From the NCBI GenBank assembly GCA_029721515.1, contig CM056561.1:15356135-15420134 (forward strand): DNA of 64,000 nucleotides, read 5' to 3'. Under the pieces are notes generated by a model. That model was not told where the DNA came from. It searched no databases and worked only from the letters and a program-made list of their open reading frames with translations. The translations under genes were made by a program, and so were the position numbers. Origin of the DNA: Synanceia verrucosa. Lineage: Eukaryota; Chordata; Actinopteri; Perciformes; Synanceiidae. How positions within the stretch are numbered: the stretch's first letter is position 1; every line of letters starts with the position of its first letter. Shown in pieces: positions 50,441-61,900 of the stretch.

Positions 50441-53400
50441 AATGTTGGTGTTATTTTGTAGGTTGGCAGGTATTAATTTCAAGTTGGCACCAATGCACAC
50501 AGTTTCAAGGTAGGTCGTTGATCCTTTTAAAGTACCACTGCAAGCCTTTATTGTAAACATTGATTACAGCGCAGAAGATAAATAGATGAGACAGCTGGAA
50601 CAAAAGAAAGCAGAGATGCAGCACAGCTGTGTGACAGCAAGCATTAAGGCACAAACCAAGGGCAGTCCTTGGACAAATCACACACTGTGTTGAAAGGAGG
50701 CTTTATTGGGAAATGTTGTGAATTGTTGTGTTTCCAATCCTATGACCACATGGGCGTTTTCTCTAATAAGAAAAATAGCAGTGGTTTAGAGAAAAGGCGG
50801 AACGTGGAGGTGATATAACAGTGCTAAAATAAAGTTTTGAACACATTCAAATGACAGTATGTATGTGTAATGTTTCAAACTGCACACAAATTAAAGTCAA
50901 GTTAATTCAAGTTAATTTTCCAACTCCAACTCAGCCTACAAGAGCTGAGGATTTCAGTTTGCTTTATATTACTACTGCCTCCGCTGTGGAGGTCAGATGG
51001 GGTGACACACACCACAGCCAGGCAAGCGTGAAGCGAGGACACGGAGTGACAAGATCACATGTGGCAGAAATGCTGTGATGGAGGGAGAGGAGGCAAGATG
51101 ATGGCAGGAATGACGAATGAGGAGGAGGAGGGGAGGAGTAGATATGGAGGGAAAAGGTCACTCTCTGCCAAGGGAAGCTAAAGGGGTTCTCATATACTGT
51201 ATATTAATATGTACTGTATATACAGGATTTGTGTAGGAAAATCCAGAGACAGCAAGTTGTGTGTGTCAGTGTGGAAAAAAAGCATTAGATGTGGGTTTCT
51301 ATGAGACCACATCCTGCCCACTAGAATAGTAAGAGAGAGTGAGAGAGGTGACAAAATGAGATCAAGGGAGATTACAAGAACAAGGCTGAGAGGGGGGGCA
51401 GGGGGTCCAAAGGTGCTAATCTGAGGTTGTGTTACATAAACATCCCTGCCTTCCTGCTGGGTTGAAGTGAGGTAGCTGGATCCAATCAGAGCTTTTGAGG
51501 TCACATGTGACTGACAGGCAACTATGTACAGACACCAATAAGCAAGGGAATGGCTTGTTGTGTCATAGCAGACACAGCTTTATGTAGACTCACATGTCCA
51601 CAGTGTCCACATGACTTTCAAGAATGCAGGAGGCGTGTCAGATTTTGAAAAAAAAAAAAAAATCCATAACAAATTGGTATTCCTGATGAGGTTTGGGCCA
51701 CTGCTAATAAACTGTCCATATTTAGTTTTTGTTTTTTTCTTTTTTTTTTACAGTATTTTGATGGAAACTGTGACTGGTCAAGAAGCTCCACACCAAGACA
51801 TTGAGAAGAGAAAAGAAATTTATATCAGAAATAATAAAAAATATGACACAGTGCCATGTCTTACCTGTCATATTCAGTGTTCTGCAAGTTTGTCTTATCC
51901 CACGTGTTCATTGTTGCACCATGCCCTTGACCATTTCGACAAGTTTTTTGTCTTATCCCAAGTGTGACCTCTGGAAAGAGTGATTTAGTTTCTTTGCACT
52001 TTGTGGGATTAGGTTTAGTTATATACTTACCTTTATAGAAGCATCTGTTGTTTGTAGATTAGTGACTGGATTGCTTACCTCCTTAAGAGCGCCTTTTGTT
52101 TGTAGTTTTGATGTTCTTTTATTTTTGGTCACTCACTCATCAGGAGCACTTTTGGTTTTTCCCTTAATTCCCATGTGCCACAGTCCTTGCCTGTAAACCA
52201 AGTTGCTGCATCAACCGTAAAAGAACTGTGAAATTGAAAAGACCAGGATCTCAGAGTTGTGCTTTTGGGTTCCCACAATGACTGTGGCTCCCTTACACAC
52301 AACTTTTATTGTAGGAAATAGATACCAAATACCAAAAAAGATACCAAAAGAGGCTATATTTAGGCAGAATGATGCTTTGATCTAAATGATTTGCTTTGAT
52401 ACTTTGATTTTTCTCTAGACATATTAGCTGTGGACCAAACAACATGCAATACTGTACATAATGAGAATACATAAAATAAAGAAAGACATCATCAAACATC
52501 CATCATCATTGTTTCATACTTTTTAATGTTTTTTTTCATCTTTACCATAGCTGGATGTAACTTCGTATAACACATTTTTGTTAGAAATCAACTGCAATTT
52601 AGACAACCAGCTGAAAAAAACTCATGGTGACTTCAAGATAAATTCATTTCTGCCAAGCCGACCTCAGGAATCCAAGTGGGTTAAGAACAGAATGTGATGA
52701 ATGTTTGTAACAAGCATTTAAAACCATTAATTGGCACAGCTCATGTACAAAACTGTTAAAATCACATTTCTTTGTTGCCTTTCTCCGCTTCTTCTTTCAC
52801 TGTAATTATAATTTAAATAGTGGGCAGACAGACACTTATCTTAATGTTCCAGTCTATTATTAGAGGATTAAAAGTACTTGAAAAAAGGACAGAATGGCAG
52901 TAGATTTCTTCATCTGAATTTCTAGCTTTATCATTCATATTCCTTCAATACTGATTAATTAAAAGTTGTTATTATTCATAGAATTTACATTTCATTTTTA
53001 TCTAATTAACATGGAGCTGGTGATGAAATGTATAGATGTTTTTTTTTTTCATTTATCTTAAAGATAGTCTGTCTCACTTGGAATTTATTTAGGTTGCCTC
53101 AGAGGGAGATTTTTTTTTTGTTTTGTTTCACACTTTTTCCTGTCCTGTTCTATCCTGTTAACTCATTTGAGTCAACAAAAATCTCAAACTGAACCAAACG
53201 GGAATCTGCTGACTCCCAGTAACCCACTTACCAGTGCTTTGTTGGGACTGCTCCTAGGTCAGGTTCTGGAAACCCTTTGTGGCAGTGATCCTGAGCCAGT
53301 GTAAAAATCCCTTACCTTATTAAAGTCAAAAAACATTTTTTATCACTGTGTTTTAATCACTTTCACAACTGGAATTTTTTTTCACCAGGAAAAACAATTT

Positions 53401-53708
53401 GATCTCGCCATGCTCTTTGACAAGATTGAGTGTTTAGCATTATGTGAAATCATAAATCACATAGCAAGAAGTTGAAAACAAGTAATCATACAATATTAAT
53501 GTATTTCTGTGTGGTTGACCTACTTCCAGCATATGGGGCATAGGTTGAACCATTGAAGATAACATTCCGTACAATCAGACAGCCTAAAACTGCATTGATT
53601 TCAGTCACATTTCTGCATCCAAGGTCATCAAGGTCATTAACCACACTGATTTACCACCAGTCCTGTAGCTGGTTAAATGTGTCATGTAGCCTGTGTAAAT
53701 GCCTGATC

Positions 53709-53739
<31 letters not shown>

Positions 53740-53807
53740 AGTCTTTAATGGGACACGTGGTAGGGATTGTGATAGTATAGGGCTGTGTGTGTGTGTGTGT
53801 GTGTGTG
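53709..53807. repeat. two (TG)n microsatellites
   Basis: TG runs at 53709-53737 and 53783-53807, separated by about 45 bp of unique sequence. Confidence 0.93.
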
Positions 53808-54765
53808 CATTAAGCTGTTAGTACAGACTAAGCTCTGGTACATCATGTTAATGTATCCTCACAGCACCCTCTGCGTTGAGCTACGGGTGAATGGAGCTGT
53901 ACGGGTCAGGCTTACAGCCACACAGCCATACAGAGCGTGAGAGACTGTGCAGCAAAACAATCACGCTTCTTTGGTAATTGTTAATGCAGAAGTTCAGTGG
54001 CGGTGATAATCAGAATTTATTTTTAGATTAGATTACAATGTAAACATCATCATAAATTATGTTCTGCCAGTTGGATGTTTTAAAGCATAATTGCACCAAT
54101 ACATGTGAGCGAAGACTGGAGACAGTTTAAGTTAAAATGTGGGCCTGCATTCACATCTAACACATGCCCAAAAACATGACCATGTGTTTATCACTGTATG
54201 ACCACAATAGAGGGCTCCCGTAAAGAAAGACAGATAGGTCATCTACTGCCACCTTGTGGTAGTTCCACTATTGCATGTAGTACGCTGTGTCCTCTGGCTG
54301 TAACCAAACGTACAGAAGTATCAAGATAGGTCACACCACGTTCACGACCTATGTGAATTGTCTATTGCCATCAACCACATGCCATCAACATGAGGCATTT
54401 AAGCCACGTATCGGTCTTTTAGATCGGAGGTAACAGTAAGCGTTAAATTCGGGGGGTTGTTTTGCTCCACGGGTAACCTGGGATTGGGATTGAGGGCGCA
54501 TTAGGACGAAATTCACGCATGTTAGACACATAGGTTAGACAACAAGATATGCTAACCTAGCATAGATGTGAGCTAATAGTAATACCATTGTAAAAATCAT
54601 AGCTATATCGTGGTACACCGGCCTAATAATGAGGCATAATCAGGTTTGTGATATCTATGACGAGGACGACAATGTCAGAGATCACATTTATTATTAAAAC
54701 AAAAGCGTTGCTGAATGTTATTTTCGCGCTTCTTAACCAAACGAGCCAAGGCGCTGGTACTGTCC

Positions 54766-54837
54766 GGTCCCATGGTGTAATGGTTAGCACTCTGGACTTT
54801 GAATCCAGCGATCCGAGTTCAAATCTCGGTGGGACCT
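54766..54837 (+). tRNA. tRNA-Gln (anticodon TTG)
   Basis: Complete 72-nt cloverleaf. The acceptor stem is GGTCCCA paired with TGGGACC, the D arm is near TGTAATGGTTAGCA, and the anticodon loop CTTTGAA has TTG at 54799-54801. The T arm carries GTTCAAATC. A-box TGGTGTAATGG is at 54773-54783 and B-box GAGTTCAAATC at 54815-54825. As far as I can recall it matches the vertebrate tRNA-Gln-TTG consensus throughout, with no sign of decay, so it is probably functional rather than a SINE head. Confidence 0.95.
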
Positions 54838-54842
54838 CGTCC

Positions 54843-54846
54843 TTTT
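54843..54846 (+). terminator. Pol III terminator of tRNA-Gln
   Basis: A TTTT run starts 6 nt after the tRNA 3' end, the minimal RNA polymerase III stop signal. Confidence 0.6.
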
Positions 54847-55385
54847 CTGCTCTTGAACAATACTTAAAATACTGATAATTTAGACTGACCAAACGTCCTC
54901 TTTTCCCCAGACATGTCCACTTTCTACGTCCCGTCCGGGGCGTCCGAGGGTGGGGGTTTATTAATTGATGATAATGTCCGGTTTTCCTTCTGTGTGTGTG
55001 TTAGCGTGTGACCCCCCCTCCCCCGGTTGTCAGTGTTTGAATGTTGTGGAAACATTTCTCAACGCCCTCCCCCCTCTATTTACGTAAAATGGTTCAGTCC
55101 AGCTGCTGCGTCAGACAGCCTGCACAGACAGACAGACAGTGATTTAACCAAGTGGAGGAAATGTAAGCCAAGCCATCATGTTTTATAAATTTTCCATATA
55201 CTGTGCATAAAATATTATCTGCAAGGTAAAAGGACAATATGTACCTCCAGCAGCATCAAAGTAATTTGCAGTACAGTACTGTAACAGACATTTGTCAACC
55301 AGACAAGCAGACTAGCAGATATTAAATAATTACACCCATAAATTAATCTCAGTCTATAACATAGGTTTATTTCCACACGTAATAA

Positions 55386-55411
55386 ACACACACACACACA
55401 CACACACACAG
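55386..55411. repeat. (AC)n microsatellite
   Basis: About thirteen AC units. Confidence 0.93.
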
Positions 55412-55556
55412 GTATTACTCTCGTTACTTTAGGGACTTTTTTTCATGCACTATCACTTTCCACAGAAAAAAATTGCACTGCCTTTTTTCACATTGAAAAA
55501 AAAACACTTTATTTGTCCGATAATTGTGTTTAATCAACGGTTTTATGTATGCAAGT

Positions 55557-55613
55557 AATATATATTTTTTTATTCCATTGTATTTAGTTCTCTGTAAATA
55601 TTTTATTCTATCC

Positions 55614-55652
<39 letters not shown>

Positions 55653-55750
55653 GTCATTACTGCTTTTTTTCTAAGTACTGCAATGTGTCTGTGATTTTGT
55701 CTATGCTGCTGTGGCAGGTGAATTTCCCCCAATGGGGGATGAATAAAAAA
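55557..55750 (+). repeat. retroposon 3' tail and (TTA)n
   Basis: (TTA)n at about 55615-55651, followed by GGTGAATTTCCCCCAATGGG and GATGAATAAA, resembling the 3' ends of fish LINE/SINE elements. Confidence 0.4.
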
Positions 55751-55798
55751 AATATTTTATTCAATTCTATTTTATTACATTGACTCAAATTCATTTCC

Positions 55799-56040
55799 TT
55801 GACCCTAACCATAACCAGTACCCACATAATCCTAATCCTAACCCTAACCAAAGTCTAACCTTACACAAACATTAAATCTTCGCCAAATCTTCAGCCTAAA
55901 ACATTATGGGGACATGCATTTTGTCCCTAGAAGGAAGATGAATGTCCACGATGTGACTGTGTGAACAGATTTATATCCCCGTAACGTAAATAATACCCAT
56001 ACACACACACACACACACACACACATACATACATACATAT
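55799..56040. repeat. second telomere-like fish repeat with (AC)n(ATAC)n end
   Basis: AATCCTAACCCTAACCAAAG, then GGGGACATGCATTTTGTCCC, ending in (AC)n and (ATAC)n at 55997-56038. Same layout as 21803-22113. Confidence 0.55.
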
Positions 56041-56283
56041 AAACAATAATATGCTTGAATTGAACTTTTCTTTTGGCATTTTATTGGAATGTTTTTCAAT
56101 TTTTTTGCAAATATGTTTGTTACTGCTATCTCTCTACTGGCATTGGAACAAGTGGTATCCCTTGACAGAATGAGTTGAGAATTACTGTTCCGTAACAGAG
56201 CCTTCTCATATGTGGCACAATTGTGTTTTATTCCCCATATATTATAGTCTGCTGTATCCACACTGGAACATTTGTATCAGCTA

Positions 56284-57319
56284 CAGTCCTCCTCAAAATT
56301 ATTCATACTCCATCGAAAATAACATTCTTCTTTAGAATCTTCATTTATAAAAGTTATTATGTTGGTACTTCCTATGTTAATCCACATATGAGTTGGCTAA
56401 CCTTCATTTGCATAATAATAGTTATGGCCAAAAGTGATTTTTGCTCATGTTCATAATTATTCATACCCTTGACAATATCTCAACAAAAACGTCCCAAATG
56501 TGTTAATTTTTGTCCTATAGCTATTTCAAAATGCTGCCATGCCTTGTTTTGTTGACAAAATGTTTAACAATGACAAAAAATAGCATTGTTCTAGAAGAGG
56601 AAAAATAGAGGAAAACCATTCTGGCCATTCTTAATTTCTGGTCATCATGGCCAAGAAGGAGCTCAGTGAGGACCTACATCAACGTCTTGTGTTTGCCCAC
56701 AGTGAAGGACGGCCTGGCCTTTGCTGGACTTCATCTGATGTAAGATCCCAACTTATGGTCAACCATCGTGTGGTCTGATGAGACAAACTTGGAGTTATTT
56801 GGCCATATTGATGCTGGATATGTCAGGAGGAAGAAAGGAGAAGCATACAAGCCAAAGAACACCTATGCCCACAGTCAAGCTATGGGGATGCTTCTCTTCC
56901 AGTGGCACAGGGAATCTCATCAAGGTCCAAAGAATCGTGAGAAAGGAGGATTACATCAGGAGCCTTGATGAAAACTTTAAGGAATCTGCTGAGAAACTCA
57001 AGCTTGGCCACGACTAGACGTTCCAGCAGGACAATGACCCATAACATACAGCCAAGGTGGTGGCCAAGAAATGGTTCAGGGACAATGACGTCAGAATTGT
57101 CTAGAAGCAGTTATAAAAAACAAAGGCCATGCTATTGACTATTAAAAAGGACACTGGACTAGGGTATGAATAATTTTGAACATGGTATTTTTGGGGAATT
57201 CATGAATAAAATACCCCTGAAATGAAGAGTTTTTTTGAATTGTGTAGTCTTGTCATTCATCACAAATATAAAAAAATCATAAAAATTAACAAAGGTATGA
57301 ATAATTTTGAGGGCGACTG
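56284..57319 (+). mobile_element. Tc1/mariner element, decayed
   Basis: 1036 bp between TA dinucleotides. Inverted ends CAGTCCTCCTCAAAATTATT and CAGTCGCCCTCAAAATTATT. The transposase lies on the plus strand with the N-terminal third deleted. A second internal copy of the end motif (GTATGAATAATTTTGAAC) is near 57163. Confidence 0.88.
56650..57100 (+). pseudogene. Tc1 transposase remnant
   Basis: Broken frames keep SDETNLELFGHIDAGYVRRK, KLWGCFSSSGTGNLIKVQ and FQQDNDP followed by a stop and HTAKVVAKKW. The first two catalytic Asp contexts (SDE, QDN) survive; the Glu region is lost. At least three stops or frameshifts. Confidence 0.82.
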
Positions 57320-58530
57320 TACAAGCTCACTGCCAGACAGAAGAATTGCTCTGTATTCCAGCAGAAACAGAGATGCTGTTACTGTCACCCTGCAAGTGTA
57401 CATATAACACGGTACATGTGCAATGGAAAAACTGTGACGTGGCAGGAAATTTGCAAAAAAGCATATTGTAACAATAATACAATCCATCAGAAATCATGAA
57501 ACAGACCATTTAAAACCACCAAAGCCATGACAATAATAACACTGAGCATTATAAAGTAATACCAACACTATAAAAATAAGGACAAATCTCCTTCCCATGC
57601 GGAGTTAATAAGAGCTGGGAAAAAAAATTCTCATAATTTATATGCTAATTTGGCACAATCTTGTTCTGTCTGCAAAAGCCATATTTGACACATTAAACAC
57701 ATATATGAACTGTCTCATCTATGTTTTCATTCTAAAAATAATAAAAAAAAATGTATTAAAGCTTCATATTCCATTTAGTTTTACCATTGTATTACAATAA
57801 TTATCACATTAGAAAGTGAATATTATGGAATATTAAATAGGGAAAGTAACATTTCCCCACCAATTGTAATAAAGGTGGAGGGACTCTTTGTGAGAAGCAC
57901 ATGTGCACACATTGCTCACATGCATTATTACACACAGCATAGTGTCTGTATGTCACTATGTACAGTGTATTGTATACCTGCTACTTTTTGGCCAAAACCC
58001 TGTGTTTTTAATGGAGTAGCTGAGTGAAGAGTGAAATTATTGCAGCACTCCACAGCTCCATTATCTCTGCGCCAGTAATTCTTCTGCAGTAAAGGTCTGC
58101 TCCGGCGGCTCCAAGTTTGAATTATGAGAGTTGTAGCCGATAATTTTTAGCACACTATTTTGTTCCAGGATGTAAATCAGTTCGACTCAGATGAAGCTCA
58201 TATTTAGCTACACAGTACTCAGTTACACACAGATTGCCATTGTTTGCAGCTAAAATTCTGAGGCCTTTTCATGTATATAATTCTGTGTAGTATTATATAT
58301 ATATTCTTGGTAAACAGAAACAGGTAAGACAGGGAAATTGTAATTGTATTGATTTGGTTTTCTAAGTCAATGATTATTATATTATCTTTCCTACAACAGA
58401 CAGCATGTAAAACAACATACAGATCACATCAAAAACTGGAGTTGTTACTATAAAAACATGTATGTTGACAAGCTTTGTAAGTGCTTGTCAGATAATCTGT
58501 AGGTTACATATACTGCCCATTCAGTTTACC
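57320..58530. other. region downstream of calcrl, no gene recognised
   Basis: AT-rich sequence between the Tc1 element and the calcrl polyadenylation signal. It could include distal 3' UTR of calcrl. No frame with a domain. Confidence 0.5.
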
Positions 58531-58536
58531 TTTATT
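58531..58536 (-). promoter_or_regulatory. candidate calcrl polyadenylation signal
   Basis: AATAAA on the minus strand, about 110 nt after the calcrl stop codon. It is the first canonical hexamer downstream of the stop. It may be used alone or with more distal sites. Confidence 0.4.
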
Positions 58537-58645
58537 TTGAAAACTCACCTCCAACCTCTCTTTTCATCTCCTGTCTTTTTGTGACTACATACAGTATGTG
58601 TGTGGGTGTTTGGTACGTCAGCTATCACCTCCATGCTTTGTCCAG

Positions 58646-58909
58646 TCAGATGTTAGTGGTTTCTAAGTTGTTGAGTATGTCCACTTCCCCATTGCTGCAT
58701 GTCTTTTGCTGCCCGTTGGCCTTCTGCTGCACGACGGACAGGAAGTGTCTGGATTTTTTTCGCTGAGAAAGCGCAGCAGCAGGCTCCTCCAAGGTAATGG
58801 TGGCACGGCTGGTTTCAGTGATGGAGGAGTTGTTGTGGTTGCTGGTGATGGGTGTTTTACCCCAGGCAGTTTTCCATTGAGCCCACTTCCTCCGCAACGC
58901 TGTCTGGGC
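58646..58909 (-). CDS. calcrl: calcrl terminal exon: cytoplasmic tail and stop
   Basis: 264 nt including TGA at 58646-58648. The acceptor is GTCCAG, and the exon opens AQTALRRKWAQWKTAWGKT, the conserved helix 8 region, giving E|AQTALRR across the junction. The rest is a Ser/Thr- and Lys-rich tail ending LNNLETTNI. The tail beyond helix 8 is poorly conserved in the family, so its exact end rests on the open frame. Confidence 0.9.
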   Translation of the reverse strand, partial: AQTALRRKWAQWKTAWGKTPITSNHNNSSITETSRATITLEEPAAALSQRKKSRHFLSVVQQKANGQQKTCSNGEVDILNNLETTNI

Positions 58910-61900
58910 CTGGACGTCAAATAAAATTCATTTTAGTTTATGGTTTCATACAGTTATCTTGGGATCATAACAACCGAGTCCTGGCAAAAGTGTCTTTTAA
59001 ACATAAAATATGATAGTTTTAATGTACCTCAGCATTGCAGAAACAGAATATAATTGCCACCAGGAGTCCCTGCAAAGCAATAGGATATTCATTACATATC
59101 CAGATGAACAGACGTCAGTGACACTATTCTGCAAATAATAAATATAAATGAATTGTCATCATGTTTTATTTGAAAAAAGTGAACCAAATGAGGCATACTT
59201 TCTTTTTCTCTAGTTGAGTCGTGAATTTGAGACTGGAAACCTGAAACCTGTTTCTCTAATATTAATTCACAGAGTAGCTGAAGGTATAATTTCCAGAAGC
59301 TAGAAGCCAAAGAGCACTTATGTATTCAAAAACAGCAGTAGAGAGTGGCTCAACCATGCTTTGCAGTGTGCTACTTTATGTAAATGGAGTTAAATGGTGA
59401 TTGGGACAGAAAATTTTGTAAAGAAGTATAGCTTACTGGAACAAAATTTCACCGTAGGAGTGTGTTCAATCCTATACATTTACCATCAGCCTTTTGTTCA
59501 AATTCTAATGTACAATTCATTATAACCGATACCTGGAAGTGACAGATGATATTGACAAAGAAATCATAGATAGCCCGGCTTATGTGTCCCTCTGGCCTCC
59601 AGGGGAAAAGAATGAACTGGACTCCCAGCAGAGGGATGAGGATGAGGGTGGCTCTAACCGCCTTCATGTAGGCTGTGGATTCAGCACAATGGGTGTCTTT
59701 CAACTTGGTGATTAGAACCTGGACGATGTTCAGGAGGAAGAAAAAGTTCACCTAGATAGATTGATAATGAATGAAAGGAGACAGAGAGAGAAATCTGTTG
59801 TGACATCTGTTGAAGAGAAGGGACACCTTTGTATATTACTGTATCTGAAGAATGGCAATGACTGACCTGACGGTGGCACTCTAACAACACCTTTAAATTA
59901 TATGAAAGCTCATGGAAATTAGTCTACCCTAGCCATATTTCCTCTCATTCTGCATGTCATGTCATGTTTCATAGTTTTGTTTCTGATGAACAGTCCTCCC
60001 GACAAAGGCAGTAAATTTAAAACTGACTGACAACTACCAGCAGTGTATCTGAATTCACTGTATTCACACCTGTACCATCCATCCATCCATTATCTACCGC
60101 TTATCCTCATAGTATCGCGGGGGGGCTGGAGTCTATCCCAGCTGTCTTAGGGCGGAAGGCAGGGTACACCCTGGACAAGTCGCCACCTCATCGCAGGGCA
60201 CATAGAGACAGACAACCATTCACACTCACATTCACACTTACAGTCAATTTAAATTAGCCAGTTAACCTAATCCCCATGCATGTTTTTGGATGGTTGGAGG
60301 AAGCTGGAGTACCCGGAGAGAACCCACGCAGACACAGGGAGAACATGCAAACTCCACTCAGAAAGACCCCGGGCCCAGGATTCGAACCCGGTACCTTCTT
60401 GCTGTGGGGCGATAGTGCTAACCTGTACCATACCATATAGCGTATTATTATGGGCAAGATAAGATAAGATAAGATAAGATAATCCTTTATTCGTCCCACA
60501 GATGGGGAAATTTGCATCATTACAGCAGCAAAGTGGATAGTGCAACATTACAAGGAGGGCATACAAAAGGGCATATAAAAAGAATAAGAATAATAACAAC
60601 AGTAGAAAATGACCAAGTAAAGAAAAACTATAGCATCATATATACAATAAGTGAATACCAGTAGTGAATAACTAAGCATGTATTATATACAACATAAGTG
60701 ACTGAAATGATTGGGACAAAACACAGCAAGATCAACATAATAATTCTATATCATGTAAGGGAGAACCCTATACATGTATATATAAAACATACATTTATTA
60801 ATTACTCACAAGTAGTGCAGCTTGAATGGGTCCATGGATTATATAGACCAGGTGTGTGTGAGAGCTGATCCAACACCTGAAACAAACACAAAGAGCCAGA
60901 AATGCATTATTCAAATGTGACTTCACATGCACTGATGTGAGGTGAGTATTGAGCATAATCAGTGCTCGGCTCAGCAAACAAAGGGCTTCACACAAATACC
61001 ACTTGCAAATCAATACCTTACAAATCCTCTCAGCGTGAAACAGAGTAGCAGAAGGTCTCAGGAAGAAGAGAGCCTATACTATACCTTGATCTGGGCTTAA
61101 TAGTAATGATAATAGATGAACAGCAAACGCTTGCATCTTACTTGTCGTTATAGAAGAGCCCACGAGCCACAGCATATGTGACGGCAGGAACGATGGGAAA
61201 ACCTTTTGAAAGACAGAGAAACAAGGACAGAAATATCAGACTGACATCCTGAATGTACACAGAAGTTGTTGCAGTTGCATGACAATATATTGTGTTTTGA
61301 AATAAAACTACTTTTCGTCATTTTACTTTAAAGACAGTTTGACATTTTGGCTTGAGATATTCATATTCACTTTCTTGAGGGTTGCTGGAACCGAGACAGG
61401 TAGCTTAGCTTAGCACAAAGACTGGATACTGCCTGAAACACCTTACATGTAATTTATTTAATCCGTAACAAAAATTTACAGATTACAGATAATAAAAAGA
61501 AATATAAGGATATTGTATGTATCATTCACTGTTGTATGCTTTACATACAAGTTCCATACGAAGGAAATCTCCTTCGTAGGAAATCTCCTTCGTATGGAAC
61601 TTGTATGTAAAGCATACAACAGTGAATCCGGATATAAGATCCTTAGTAAATTTAAACAAAATGAAACTTGTATGATTTGGGTATTTATGAATGAATTTCA
61701 GTACTTTTTAATATTTTTTTCTGTTTTTTTTCCATATGGGATGGCACACTCTGTGGAGAGGTTATACAATTGTATTTCTGCTGATACACCCTCCTAAATG
61801 CCACACATTGGCCCTTTAAAGAAAGCTCAAGTTGGAGAACCTCTAGCTACTGTAAAGCAGCAACAGCACTGAGTTGACATATGCCATGTTTATTACAGGC

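Larger units (their letters stand above)
46064..54765. other. no gene recognised; microsatellites and a V-SINE fragment
   Basis: Long AT-rich intergenic-type stretch downstream of calcrl (its 3' side) before the tRNA. About 52800-53040 is AT-rich with several TAATTA cores (GATTAATTAAAAG, CTAATTAAC), which could be a non-coding regulatory element. Confidence 0.5.
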
